The translations under genes were made by a program, and so were the position numbers. Below, one piece after another: positions 8,220 to 16,346 of a stretch of 64,000 nt of DNA. Source of the stretch: Polyangiaceae bacterium (GTDB lineage: Bacteria; Myxococcota_A; Polyangia; Polyangiales; Polyangiaceae); contig JAICTZ010000003.1 in NCBI GenBank assembly GCA_025936115.1, forward strand, positions 62,001 to 126,000, given 5' to 3'. The notes beneath the pieces are model-generated. The model made no database searches and had not been told where the DNA came from. It was given only the letters and a program-made list of their open reading frames with translations. Position 1 is the stretch's first letter. The number at the start of each line of letters is the position of its first letter.

Positions 8220-8863
8220 AACCAATGGGCCCGACCGTCAGCGCACTCGGCATGGAAGCGACTCCTCCGCGAGCCCGCGCTCAGGCGAACAAGCGGGCCG
8301 CATGGCTGCCGCGCGAACACGGCTTTTGGGTCATGTCGTGTGCGATCGCAATCTCGTCGATCGCGAGCCGTCCGCGCTGGCTTGCGAGCCTCGTCGCCCT
8401 GGCGCTGATCGGCGGCGCAGCGCTCGTCGGTGCGCGGCTGCGACGCTACGTTCGGCGTAGCGCGCTCCTGCAGCTCAGCGCCGCGCTGTTGCTCGCCGCG
8501 TTCGCCTTTCCCGTCGAGGTCACGGCTGGCAGAGCACCCGCCGACGCGGTTCTCGACGCGGTAGCATGGAGCAGTGTATTCGCTGCGTTCACCTGCGGCG
8601 TCTGGGCCTGCAATGCCCGTAGCTCGAGGCTCCGCCGCTCGCGAGCGGGGCGGCTCGCGTTGCTGTCGGTCGCTGCGCCCGCCTGCGCGGCCTTGGGTTT
8701 CCTGCTCGTCGCGTCCCACACACGAGCGTTCGCTGCGCTGCTCTCCGCAACCGCCATGCTCGCATTCGCAATCTGGCGCCCCGGAGCCAAGCAGATGAAG
8801 CCTGTGGGGCTGTCCCTCGCCGCGTGTGCCGCGCTCGTGAGCATCGTTTTGACTTTCGGGTAG
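8216..8863 (+). CDS. YwiC-like membrane protein
   Basis: A 215-residue membrane protein with about six hydrophobic segments. The PREHGFW motif near residue 32 is the hallmark of the YwiC-like family (PREHGAW in most members). In Bacillus subtilis ywiC lies next to fnr and the nitrate reductase genes. Here it sits between a radical SAM gene and nosZ, close to a Crp/Fnr gene, so the link with anaerobic nitrogen-oxide respiration recurs. Its biochemical role is not established. The start ATG 8216 overlaps the previous stop. Confidence 0.78.
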   Translation: MKPMGPTVSALGMEATPPRARAQANKRAAWLPREHGFWVMSCAIAISSIASRPRWLASLVALALIGGAALVGARLRRYVRRSALLQLSAALLLAAFAFPVEVTAGRAPADAVLDAVAWSSVFAAFTCGVWACNARSSRLRRSRAGRLALLSVAAPACAALGFLLVASHTRAFAALLSATAMLAFAIWRPGAKQMKPVGLSLAACAALVSIVLTFG

Positions 8864-9261
8864 TCCGGCGCTGGACCGCGTCCGCCGGCTCCACCTCCAC
8901 GTTGGTGCCGTCGAGCTCTGACGTCGATCATGTCGAGCTCACGGAACCGCGGCGCCGACAATGGGCTCGTGCCAGGCTGCGTTCGCACCATGCGCGCACG
9001 ACATCGCGTGGTCGCCCGCTCTCGCTCGCTCGTTGCGCCAGCAACTAACGGGCGGCGCTACGCGCGGCGCGGTGAGGACGGGCAAACGCGCACGTCCTGC
9101 AGGCCTTGGCGCGCGACATGCAACACCTGCGCGAAGGCTTTCGCGAGCGCCCCTGTAATACGACGCGAGCGCTCCGCCCGACCGGCATGTCGATTGCAGA
9201 CCGGAGGAACCGTTCGCGGCGCCTGGCTCCTTTCGAGTGTCGCAGGCAGCGGAGAACCAAT
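8864..9261 (+). promoter_or_regulatory. 398-bp leader region upstream of nosZ
   Basis: No convincing gene is seen here. It should hold the nosZ promoter. A perfect inverted repeat GTTGC-GCCA-GCAAC lies at 9032-9045, about 220 bp before the nosZ start. It resembles, but does not match, the FNR consensus TTGAT-N4-ATCAA. The 9-mer GTCGAGCTC occurs at about 8908 and again at about 8932. A GGAG ribosome-binding site stands at 9250-9253. Confidence 0.4.
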
Positions 9262-11256
9262 ATGAGACATTATCGCTGGATCATCGGTGTACTCGGAGTC
9301 GCGACTGCCGGCGCCACCTTCGCGGCGTGTACGAATCAGGCTGAACGCGCCATGCATGCCCAGCAGGCCGGTGGCGCACTGCAGGCCTCTTCGTCCATTC
9401 GCGAGCTGATGCGCCAACGCGGGCTGCGCGAGGCAGACGTCGAAGCCGCTCTCAAGACGTACGTGCCGAGCGGCAAGAAGGACGACTACATCATCTTCGC
9501 GTCCGGCGGCCAGTCGGGCCAAGTGCTCGTCATCGGCGTGCCGTCGATGCGGCTCTTGAAGGTCATCGCAGTCTTCGCGCCCGAGCCCTGGCAGGGTTAC
9601 GCCTACGGTGGCGAGAGCGACCGCGTTCTTGCCGAAGGCAAGCAGGAAGGTCACTCGATCACGTGGGCCGACGTCCATCACCCGAACCTGTCCGAAAGCG
9701 CGGGTGATTACGACGGCAAATACCTGTTCGTCAACGACAATGCCAACGCGCGCGTGGCCGTGATCGACCTCGGCGATTTCGCAACGAAACAAATCGTGGC
9801 GAACCCACTCGTGGCGAGCGACCACGGCGGAGCGTTCGTCGATCCGAATACTCGCTACGTGATCGAAACGAGCCAGTATCCGTCTCCGCTCGGCCGCGAG
9901 TACGCGCCGATTTCCGACTACAAGACGAAGTACCGCGGGCTCGCGATGTTTTGGCGCTTCGACCGCGAGAAGGGCCGAATCGATCCGAGCCAGAGCTTCG
10001 CCGTCGAGCTGCCGCCGTACACCCAGGATCTCGCAGACGCCGGCAAGCTCGTGAGCGACGGCTGGGCCTTCATCAACTCGTTCAACACCGAGATGGCCGT
10101 CGGCGGCACGCTCGAGGGCAAGCCGCCCATCGAGAGCGGCGCGTCGCAAAACGAGATGGATTATCTCCACGTCATCAATTGGAAACGGGCCGAAGAGCTC
10201 GTCGCCGCCGGGCGCGCGCAGGAAGTTCACGGCGTGCGAGTCCTACCGCTCGCCGTCACGGCAGCGGAAGGCGTGCTCACCCTGATCGGCGAGCCAAAAA
10301 GCCCGCATGGCTGCGACGTGACACCGGATGGAACCGGCGTCGTCGTCGGGGGCAAGCTCGACACACACGCCACCGTCTACGATTTCGCGAAGATCAAGGC
10401 GCTGATCGACGGCAAGCGCTACGAGGGCAAGGACGAGTACGGCATTCCGATTCTGCCGTTCAAGGACAGTATCCGCGGTCAGGTCGAGATTGGGCTCGGA
10501 CCACTGCATACGGTGTTCGACGATCGCGGCAACGCGTACACGTCCGTCTTCATCGAGAGCAAGGTTGCCAAATGGTCGCTCAAAGACCTGAAGCTGCTCG
10601 AAAAGCTTCCAGTTCACTACAACATCGGTCACATCATGGCCGCCGAAGGCGATACCGTCAGTCCCGACGGCAAGTACGTCGTGGCGATGAACAAGATGTC
10701 GCTCGATCGTTTTACCTCGGTCGGCCCGCTCTATCCGCAGAATTTCCAGCTCATCGACGTGACCGGCCCCAAGATGCGGCTGCTCTACGACATGCCGATC
10801 GGTCTCGGCGAGCCGCACTACTCGCAGATGATCAAGGCCGACAAGCTCCACCCGCTCAAAGTCTATCCGCCGGGTGAAAACCCCTACACGGGCGGCCACG
10901 ACCCGAACGCGGTCGAAGGCGGCAAGGAACGCATCGTCCGCAACGGCAAGGTCGTGGACGTTTACATGTCGGCCGTGCGCAGCCATTTCACGCCGGACCG
11001 CTTGGAGCTCGAGCAGGGCGACACGGTTCACCTGCACGTCACGAACCTCGAGCAAGCGGAGGATCAAACCCACGGCTTTACCATCGATATGTACAACGTG
11101 AACCTGAGCCTCGAGCCCGGAAAGCACGAGAACGTCACCTTCACGGCGGACGTACCCGGCGTCTTCCCGTTCTACTGCACGGAGTTCTGCTCGGCGCTCC
11201 ACCTCGAGATGGCTGGATACATGCTGGTCAAGCCGAAGGCGAAGGGAGGCTCCTGA
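9262..11256 (+). CDS. nosZ: Nitrous oxide reductase, clade II (Sec-dependent) type
   Basis: Reduces N2O to N2 in the periplasm. The N-terminus is a short Sec-like signal, MRHYRWIIGVLGVATAG, ending in TFAACT. It lacks the twin-arginine motif of clade I NosZ, and the Cys could even be lipidated. A seven-bladed propeller region holds the histidines expected to bind CuZ (segments VHHPNLSES, SDHGGAFVDP, PHGCDVTPDG, GPLHTVFDDRG and EPHYSQ). The C-terminal cupredoxin domain has the binuclear CuA motif C639-x3-C643-x3-H647-x2-M650 (CTEFCSALHLEM). At 664 residues it is normal for the family. The start has GGAG eight bases upstream. The gene is followed at once by nosB. Confidence 0.96.
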   Translation: MRHYRWIIGVLGVATAGATFAACTNQAERAMHAQQAGGALQASSSIRELMRQRGLREADVEAALKTYVPSGKKDDYIIFASGGQSGQVLVIGVPSMRLLKVIAVFAPEPWQGYAYGGESDRVLAEGKQEGHSITWADVHHPNLSESAGDYDGKYLFVNDNANARVAVIDLGDFATKQIVANPLVASDHGGAFVDPNTRYVIETSQYPSPLGREYAPISDYKTKYRGLAMFWRFDREKGRIDPSQSFAVELPPYTQDLADAGKLVSDGWAFINSFNTEMAVGGTLEGKPPIESGASQNEMDYLHVINWKRAEELVAAGRAQEVHGVRVLPLAVTAAEGVLTLIGEPKSPHGCDVTPDGTGVVVGGKLDTHATVYDFAKIKALIDGKRYEGKDEYGIPILPFKDSIRGQVEIGLGPLHTVFDDRGNAYTSVFIESKVAKWSLKDLKLLEKLPVHYNIGHIMAAEGDTVSPDGKYVVAMNKMSLDRFTSVGPLYPQNFQLIDVTGPKMRLLYDMPIGLGEPHYSQMIKADKLHPLKVYPPGENPYTGGHDPNAVEGGKERIVRNGKVVDVYMSAVRSHFTPDRLELEQGDTVHLHVTNLEQAEDQTHGFTIDMYNVNLSLEPGKHENVTFTADVPGVFPFYCTEFCSALHLEMAGYMLVKPKAKGGS

Positions 11257-11906
11257 TGTCGCAGAATATGCCGTCGTATCCGGCGACCCGGCCCCTGCCC
11301 CACGCGGGCGCACGCGGCGAAGGGACCGCGCGGCGGGTGCTTCACCACCTTCCCGAAGCGCTCGTCAGCGTACTGGCCGGCGGCCTGCTGCTCGCGGCCT
11401 ATCGGCAACCATGGTGGTCATTCAGGCTCTACGCGCCCCAATATCCGAATGGCCTCGGCGTCGACATCCTGCTCTCGGGCTCGCGCGGCGACGTTCACGA
11501 GCTCGACACGCTGAACCACTACATCGGCATGGCGTCACTCACCGCGGCGGCGCCGATCGAGCGGCAAGCGTCCCTGGCCGTGGTCGCAATCACGGCTATC
11601 GCCGTCACGGCGCTGCTGCTCGTGCCTCGGCGCGGGCCGAACATGCTCGCTGCTGCGGCCGCGGCAGCTCTCCCCCTCGGATTCATCGTCGATTTCTTCT
11701 ACTGGCTGTACCGTTTCGGCCATCACCTGAATCCCCACGCGCCGCTGAAGCTGCCGCCGTTCACGCCCACCCTCTTCGGTAACGGCGTCATCGGGCAGTT
11801 CATGACCTTCGCCCGGCCTGAGCTCGGCTTCTGGCTCGCGACTGGCGCGACCTGCCTAGCCCTATTGCTGGTCGGCCTGCGCGGTCGAAATGTTACTCGA
11901 CGTTAG
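11256..11906 (+). CDS. nosB: NosB-like membrane protein of clade II nos clusters
   Basis: A 216-residue integral membrane protein with about four to five hydrophobic segments, directly after nosZ with a TGATG overlap and GAAGGGAGG as ribosome-binding site. A membrane protein in this position is characteristic of clade II nos operons, where it is called NosB. Histidine-rich loops (YRFGHHLNPHAP and ELDTLNHYIGMAS) are visible. Its exact role is unknown, although loss of nosB is reported to impair N2O respiration in Wolinella. The assignment rests mainly on position and topology. Confidence 0.8.
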   Translation: MSQNMPSYPATRPLPHAGARGEGTARRVLHHLPEALVSVLAGGLLLAAYRQPWWSFRLYAPQYPNGLGVDILLSGSRGDVHELDTLNHYIGMASLTAAAPIERQASLAVVAITAIAVTALLLVPRRGPNMLAAAAAAALPLGFIVDFFYWLYRFGHHLNPHAPLKLPPFTPTLFGNGVIGQFMTFARPELGFWLATGATCLALLLVGLRGRNVTRR

Positions 11907-11915
11907 GAGTCACGC

Positions 11916-13235
11916 GTGAGGCGGAAGACGGGCGTTTTCATCGCGGCGCTGCTGCTCGCGCTCGCGTCGCTCGCATCGCCAGCGGGCGTCGCCAAACCCA
12001 AGGCGACGCGGGCGGTGACACCGATTTTGGCCGACAGCCCGATGCCGGCGGCTGCAGCGGTGGCTGAAGACGACGCGACACTCGCGCGCTGGCTCGCCGA
12101 TTCGGCAGGACCGCGCGAGATCTGGCTGCGACAGCGTGACTACCATGGGAATTTCGTCGCCGAGCGCACGGTCGCGCTCCACGGCCGACATGGAACGCGC
12201 TTCGTGGGCAATGGCAACGACACGGTCATCACGCTGAAGGGCGCGGGTTCGTCCATCGACAACGTCACGGTGCGCGGGTCAGGCCGCCGGCAGACGCATG
12301 AAGACGCGGCAATCCGCGCGACGGCACCCGGCGTAAGCGTCGAGCGCGTGACCGTGGAGGACTCACTCTTCGGCATCGTTCTCAGCCCCTGCGAACATTG
12401 CCGCATCGAGGGTGCCCACGTCATCGGTCGGCCGGAGGACCCGCTACAAGGCGACGGCATCAAGCTGTGGGAAGCCAATCACGCGATCGTTCGCGACTGC
12501 GTCGTCGAGGGGACGAGAGATGTCGTCGTCTGGTACTCGCGTCACGTTCTCTTGGCTCACAACCGCGTGACCGACAGCCGCTACGGCACGCACTTCATGT
12601 ATTCGCACGATTCGACGGTCGAAGACAGCGAGCTCACGCGCAACGTCGTCGATATCTTCGTGATGTACAGCTCGCGGCTGTCGGTCCTGCGGAATCGATT
12701 GACTGGGTCGCACGGCCCCGCGGGCATGGGTATCGGCTTCAAGGAGAGCGACGGAGCCACGCTCGTCGACAACTGGTTCGTCGCGAACACGACGGCGACT
12801 TATCTCGATCGCAGTCCGCGTAGCGCGGCCACTCCGGTGCGCTTCGAAAGGAACCGCTTCGCGCTCAACGACACGGCCGTTCGCCTGCACAGCTCGGAAG
12901 AAGGACTCGAGTTCGTCGCCAACGACTTCGAATCGAACGCCGACGTCGTCGCCGTGGAGGGGGGCGGCGACGCGCTCGGCGCGACGTTCCGTGGCAATTT
13001 TTGGTCGGATTACCAGGGTTACGATCTCGACCGCGACGGCGTCGGGGACGTGCCCTATCAGGTCAAGCTCCTGTCGAGCGAGCTCACGGAACGCGAACCG
13101 TCGGTTCGACTCTACGGCGGGACCACCACGCTCACGCTCATCGACCTCATCGCGCGCGCTTCACCGGTATTCGCCACGCGCCTGCTCCTGGTGGATCCGG
13201 CGCCTCGCGCAGGCACACGAGGTGGCTCGTCATGA
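11916..13235 (+). CDS. nosD: NosD, periplasmic copper-processing protein
   Basis: A 439-residue exported protein with an N-terminal signal peptide (ALLLALASLASPAGVA) followed by a right-handed beta-helix built of CASH/PbH1 repeats; recurring units such as NVTVRGSGR, HDSTVEDSEL and NRFALNDTAV are visible. NosD works with the NosFY ABC transporter in maturing the CuZ centre of NosZ. The GTG start at 11916 has AGGAG seven bases upstream, ten bases after the nosB stop. The 3' end overlaps nosF (ATGA). Confidence 0.92.
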   Translation: MRRKTGVFIAALLLALASLASPAGVAKPKATRAVTPILADSPMPAAAAVAEDDATLARWLADSAGPREIWLRQRDYHGNFVAERTVALHGRHGTRFVGNGNDTVITLKGAGSSIDNVTVRGSGRRQTHEDAAIRATAPGVSVERVTVEDSLFGIVLSPCEHCRIEGAHVIGRPEDPLQGDGIKLWEANHAIVRDCVVEGTRDVVVWYSRHVLLAHNRVTDSRYGTHFMYSHDSTVEDSELTRNVVDIFVMYSSRLSVLRNRLTGSHGPAGMGIGFKESDGATLVDNWFVANTTATYLDRSPRSAATPVRFERNRFALNDTAVRLHSSEEGLEFVANDFESNADVVAVEGGGDALGATFRGNFWSDYQGYDLDRDGVGDVPYQVKLLSSELTEREPSVRLYGGTTTLTLIDLIARASPVFATRLLLVDPAPRAGTRGGSS

Positions 13236-13921
13236 TCGAAGTGACGAATGTTTCGAAAAACTTCGGAAGCCTGAGCGCGCTGTCCGACGTAACGCTGTCG
13301 GTCGAGCCGGGCGAGCGCGTGGCGTTCGTCGGGACGAACGGCTCCGGCAAGACCACGCTGCTGCGCGCGCTGCTCGGCTTGATTCGCACGAGCGGCCGGA
13401 TCTCCATCGCGGGCATCGACGTGGCGCGCGCGCCGCAACACGCGCTGAAGCACGTCGCTTACATTCCGCAAATTGCCCCGCCGGCCGACGCCCCCGTTCG
13501 CGAAGTGGTGCGCGCGATCGCCGCGCTCCGTGGCATCGAGCCACGAAGAATCGCCGAACGGGCTCTCGCGTTCGGACTGTCGCTCGAGCTCTGCGCGGCG
13601 ACCCGCTTCGTACATCTTTCCGGCGGCATGAAGCAGAAGCTGCTCGCCGCAGCGGCGCTCGCCGCCGACACTCCGATTCTAATCGGCGACGAGCCGACCG
13701 CGAATCTCGACACGGCGGCGCGCGGCGTGTTCTTCGAGCAGATTCAGCGTAGCAGAGCCGATCGCATCGTGATCCTCTGCTCTCACCGCCCGGACGAGCT
13801 GGCGCAGATCGCCGATCGGATCATCGAGTTCCGAGAGGGACGGATAGCGCACGACACGCTCCACGCGACGAATCGAGCGGAATCGAGCGCGCTGCCGAAG
13901 CCGTTGAGGACCGCATGTTGA
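13232..13921 (+). CDS. nosF: NosF, ABC transporter ATPase for NosZ maturation
   Basis: A 229-residue ABC ATPase: Walker A GTNGSGKTT, signature LSGGMKQK, Walker B ILIGDEPTANLD and a late switch His (CSHRPDEL). It energises the NosY permease, probably for sulfur or copper handling in CuZ assembly. The true start is ATG 13232 (MIEVTNVSKNFGS), overlapping the nosD stop; an apparent longer frame upstream is read-through of nosD DNA. The end overlaps nosL by seven bases. Confidence 0.93.
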   Translation: MIEVTNVSKNFGSLSALSDVTLSVEPGERVAFVGTNGSGKTTLLRALLGLIRTSGRISIAGIDVARAPQHALKHVAYIPQIAPPADAPVREVVRAIAALRGIEPRRIAERALAFGLSLELCAATRFVHLSGGMKQKLLAAAALAADTPILIGDEPTANLDTAARGVFFEQIQRSRADRIVILCSHRPDELAQIADRIIEFREGRIAHDTLHATNRAESSALPKPLRTAC

Positions 13922-14322
13922 GGCGAGCGCTACAATTTTTGGTCTCCGCGTTGCTGCTTTGGGCCTGCAACGGCCGGGTGGAACCCGTGGATCCGATTTG
14001 GGGCAAGCAGGCCTGTGAAAGCTGTCGCATGCTCGTGAGTGACCCGCTCTATGCGGCGGAGCTCGTCGACGACGGCGGTCAGCACCACTTCTTCGACGAT
14101 ATCGGCTGCCTCGACGCGTACCTCGTCGAGCATCGGCGGCTCACGCCACGCGCCATGTGGGTCCGATCCGGTTCGCGCTGGGTCGATGCCGTTTCCGCGC
14201 GCTACACGTCCGGCGCGGCGTCGCCCATGGCCTACGGGTTCGTCGCGCAGGAGCCCGGCCCTCTCGACTTCGCCAGTGTCCGGCGCGCCGCCGCGGCGCA
14301 CCGAACGGAGTCTCGACCATGA
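13915..14322 (+). CDS. nosL: NosL, copper-binding lipoprotein chaperone
   Basis: A 135-residue lipoprotein; the signal MLRRALQFLVSALLLWAC ends in a lipobox Cys. The mature part carries CESCRMLVSDP, the conserved NosL Cys/Met segment for Cu(I), and HHFFDDIGCLDAYL, another typical NosL stretch. It delivers Cu(I) to apo-NosZ in the periplasm. It lies between nosF and nosY and overlaps both, so the ABC transporter subunits are split by the chaperone gene. Confidence 0.92.
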   Translation: MLRRALQFLVSALLLWACNGRVEPVDPIWGKQACESCRMLVSDPLYAAELVDDGGQHHFFDDIGCLDAYLVEHRRLTPRAMWVRSGSRWVDAVSARYTSGAASPMAYGFVAQEPGPLDFASVRRAAAAHRTESRP

Positions 14323-15194
14323 CAATCGCCGGCACGACGGCGTTCGACGCGCGGGCGCGCTCGAGCGGTGCACTCGCCGCGTTGGTTCGCCTCGAGCTCG
14401 CGGACGCTCTGCGCTCGCGCTGGCTCGCATTCACGGCCACGAGCTACCTGGGTGTATTCGGGCTCTTCGGCTGGCTCGGACTGCGAGAATCGACCGTGCT
14501 CGGTTTCACCGGCACGGCGCGCGTGGTGCTGAACGCCGTCAACGCCATCGTCGTCGTACTCCCGCTGGTTGCCCTCGTCGCCACGAGTCAAACCGTGGTG
14601 CGCGCGCGCCAGAGCGGATATTTCGAGCTCTTTTTGACTCAACCTTGCCGGCGGCGCGACTGGTTCTGGGCCACCGTGCTCGCGCGCGCCGCGGTGCTCT
14701 TCGGCCCTCTTTTGGCCATGCTCGCCCTCGTGGCCGCGAGCGCGATGCTGCTCGGAGAGCCCTCGCTCGGGCCGCTGCTCCTGCGAACGGCGCTCGTCAC
14801 GCTCGCGCTGCTCTGGTCGTACGTCGGCCTCGGTCTCCTCGTCTCGAGCATCGTGCGCTCGCCCGAACGAGCCGTCGTGGTGGCGCTCCTGATTTGGCTG
14901 CTCGGCGCCGCATTGCACGATTTCGTGCTGATCGGCTTGCTGCTCGAGTTCCACCTCGAGCCTCACGTGGTGTTCGTCCTCACGGCGGCCAACCCAGTGG
15001 AATCTGCGCGACTCGCGCTCCTCAGCGGAGTCGACCCGGAGCTCACCGTGCTCGGGCCCGTCGGATTCTGGATCGCCAATACGCTCGGCCCGCGCGCCAC
15101 CTTGTGGGTCGGCTTGGCCTGGCCGTTCATGACGGGAACGGCCGCGCTCGGGCTCGCTCTGCGGCGTCTCAATCGCTCTGATCTGGTCGGATAG
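14319..15194 (+). CDS. nosY: NosY, ABC transporter permease for NosZ maturation
   Basis: A 291-residue polytopic membrane protein with about six transmembrane segments. It has the NosY/ABC-2 features TSQTVVRARQSGYFELFLTQP near the first third and ANPVESARLALLSG near the end. It pairs with NosF. The start is ATG 14319 (MTIAGTTAFD), overlapping the nosL stop; an in-frame extension upstream runs through nosL. A ribosome-binding site for the next gene (GGAAGGAAA) follows its stop. Confidence 0.92.
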   Translation: MTIAGTTAFDARARSSGALAALVRLELADALRSRWLAFTATSYLGVFGLFGWLGLRESTVLGFTGTARVVLNAVNAIVVVLPLVALVATSQTVVRARQSGYFELFLTQPCRRRDWFWATVLARAAVLFGPLLAMLALVAASAMLLGEPSLGPLLLRTALVTLALLWSYVGLGLLVSSIVRSPERAVVVALLIWLLGAALHDFVLIGLLLEFHLEPHVVFVLTAANPVESARLALLSGVDPELTVLGPVGFWIANTLGPRATLWVGLAWPFMTGTAALGLALRRLNRSDLVG

Positions 15195-15213
15195 TCCCCA
15201 GGAAGGAAATGTC

Positions 15214-15660
15214 ATGTCGTCTGTTTCCACAACTCACATCGCCGTCTTAGCCAGTTTGCTGTTCGGAGCAGTCGCCTGTTCGAAGGGGCAAGCGGCGCAA
15301 ACGAGCCCGGCGGCAACGGAGCAAGCTGCGGCGGCCGCAGAGTCGGAGCCGCAAGCTCCGTCGGCCGCGGACGCCAAACGCGAGGCCGAAGAGATGTTCC
15401 GCAGTCGCTGCGCCGTCTGCCACGGCGAAAAGGGCCTGGGGAATGGTCCGGGGTCCACCGCGCTGAACCCCAAGCCGCGCAACTACACCGACGGCGCTTG
15501 GCAGGCCAATGTGACGGACGACCAAATCAAGAACGTGATCATGTACGGCGGTGCCGCGGCCGGAAAGAGCCCGATCATGCCGGCAAGCCCGGATCTTCAG
15601 AGCAAACCCGAGGTGGTCGATGAACTCGTGAAGATCGTGCGTGGCTTCCGGCCGCACTGA
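15214..15660 (+). CDS. Monohaem c-type cytochrome lipoprotein, NosC-like
   Basis: A 148-residue lipoprotein with signal SLLFGAVAC, an Ala/Glu/Pro-rich tether, and one haem c motif, CAVCH. The distal haem ligand is probably a Met in the SPIMPASPDL segment. At the end of a clade II nos operon this is the expected electron donor to NosZ, like NosC1/C2 of Wolinella. No nosG, nosH or nosR gene is present nearby, so electrons probably come from the bc1 complex or another quinol oxidase through this cytochrome. The start has GGAAGGAAA upstream. Confidence 0.88.
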   Translation: MSSVSTTHIAVLASLLFGAVACSKGQAAQTSPAATEQAAAAAESEPQAPSAADAKREAEEMFRSRCAVCHGEKGLGNGPGSTALNPKPRNYTDGAWQANVTDDQIKNVIMYGGAAAGKSPIMPASPDLQSKPEVVDELVKIVRGFRPH

Positions 15661-15816
15661 TGGCGGTCATGGTCGCCGGCGCACACCGATCCGTCACCTT
15701 CGGCCTTAGCGCGCGCGGCTCCCGGAGCGCGCAGGAGCGTTTGCGGCCTCGTACACGCGCGGCAGAAGCTGATGTCGATCATGCGTGGTCGCTTCCGGCG
15801 GTGTTATGAGGGCACT

Positions 15817-16338
15817 ATGTCAAGCGTTGCAGCGAAGAATCACGAGTTCGGCTGTGCGTGCCACGGCAACACGACGACAGGTCGCCAAACGGACGTCACG
15901 GTGAGCGCCTGCCTGGAGCGCGACCATCACGAGATAGATGCGATCCTGAACGACGTGGAGTCGCTAGTTCGCCGGGGTGAGCCGTCCGCCGCCGCACAGC
16001 TCTTCGGCAGCTTTCGAACGCGGCTCCAGCGTCACATCGAAGCAGAGGAAGAGATACTCTTTCCCCTCTACGAACAGCTCAGCGACCACGACGGGCCCAC
16101 GCGCGTGATGCTGGGTGAGCACGCAGAAATCCGACGCTTGATGGCCACCATCGCCGAAGGCTTTCAGCGACCCGACATCACACAGCTACTCGAGGCGATT
16201 CGGAAGCTTGCTCGCGCGCTGAGCGTGCACAATATGAAAGAAGAGCGGGTCCTCTATCCCGGTACGGACGACGCGCTCTCGCTCGACGCCGAGCGAGAGG
16301 CACTCGTCGCCCGACTTCGAGAGCACCTCGCTCAGTAG
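15817..16338 (+). CDS. Hemerythrin-like (HHE) protein
   Basis: A 173-residue cytoplasmic four-helix protein. The iron ligands of the HHE fold are visible in ERDHHEIDAIL, QRHIEAEEEILFP, LGEHAEIRRLM and HNMKEERVLYP. Such proteins bind O2 or NO or help repair Fe-S centres. It follows the nos operon after 156 bp, so it may be co-regulated in handling NO. A short N-terminal stretch has three Cys/His residues (GCACHGN). The start at ATG 15817 has GAGGG upstream; an earlier in-frame start at 15772 is less likely. The 156-bp gap before it holds a GC-rich hairpin-like sequence at about 15711-15732. Confidence 0.85.
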   Translation: MSSVAAKNHEFGCACHGNTTTGRQTDVTVSACLERDHHEIDAILNDVESLVRRGEPSAAAQLFGSFRTRLQRHIEAEEEILFPLYEQLSDHDGPTRVMLGEHAEIRRLMATIAEGFQRPDITQLLEAIRKLARALSVHNMKEERVLYPGTDDALSLDAEREALVARLREHLAQ

Positions 16339-16346
16339 CGGCACAG

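Noticed and set aside
9032..9045. GTTGC-GCCA-GCAAC as an FNR/NNR box for nosZ
   Set aside because: It is a true palindrome but the half-sites do not fit TTGAT/ATCAA; kept only as an unassigned inverted repeat in the leader region.
9058..10230. 390-residue open frame on the minus strand opposite nosZ
   Set aside because: It lies against the N-terminal half of nosZ, has no recognisable domain and is explained by codon bias.
15709..15732. Intrinsic terminator after the nos operon
   Set aside because: The GC-rich inverted repeat is short and ambiguous in pairing and has no T-run; not strong enough to list as a separate feature.
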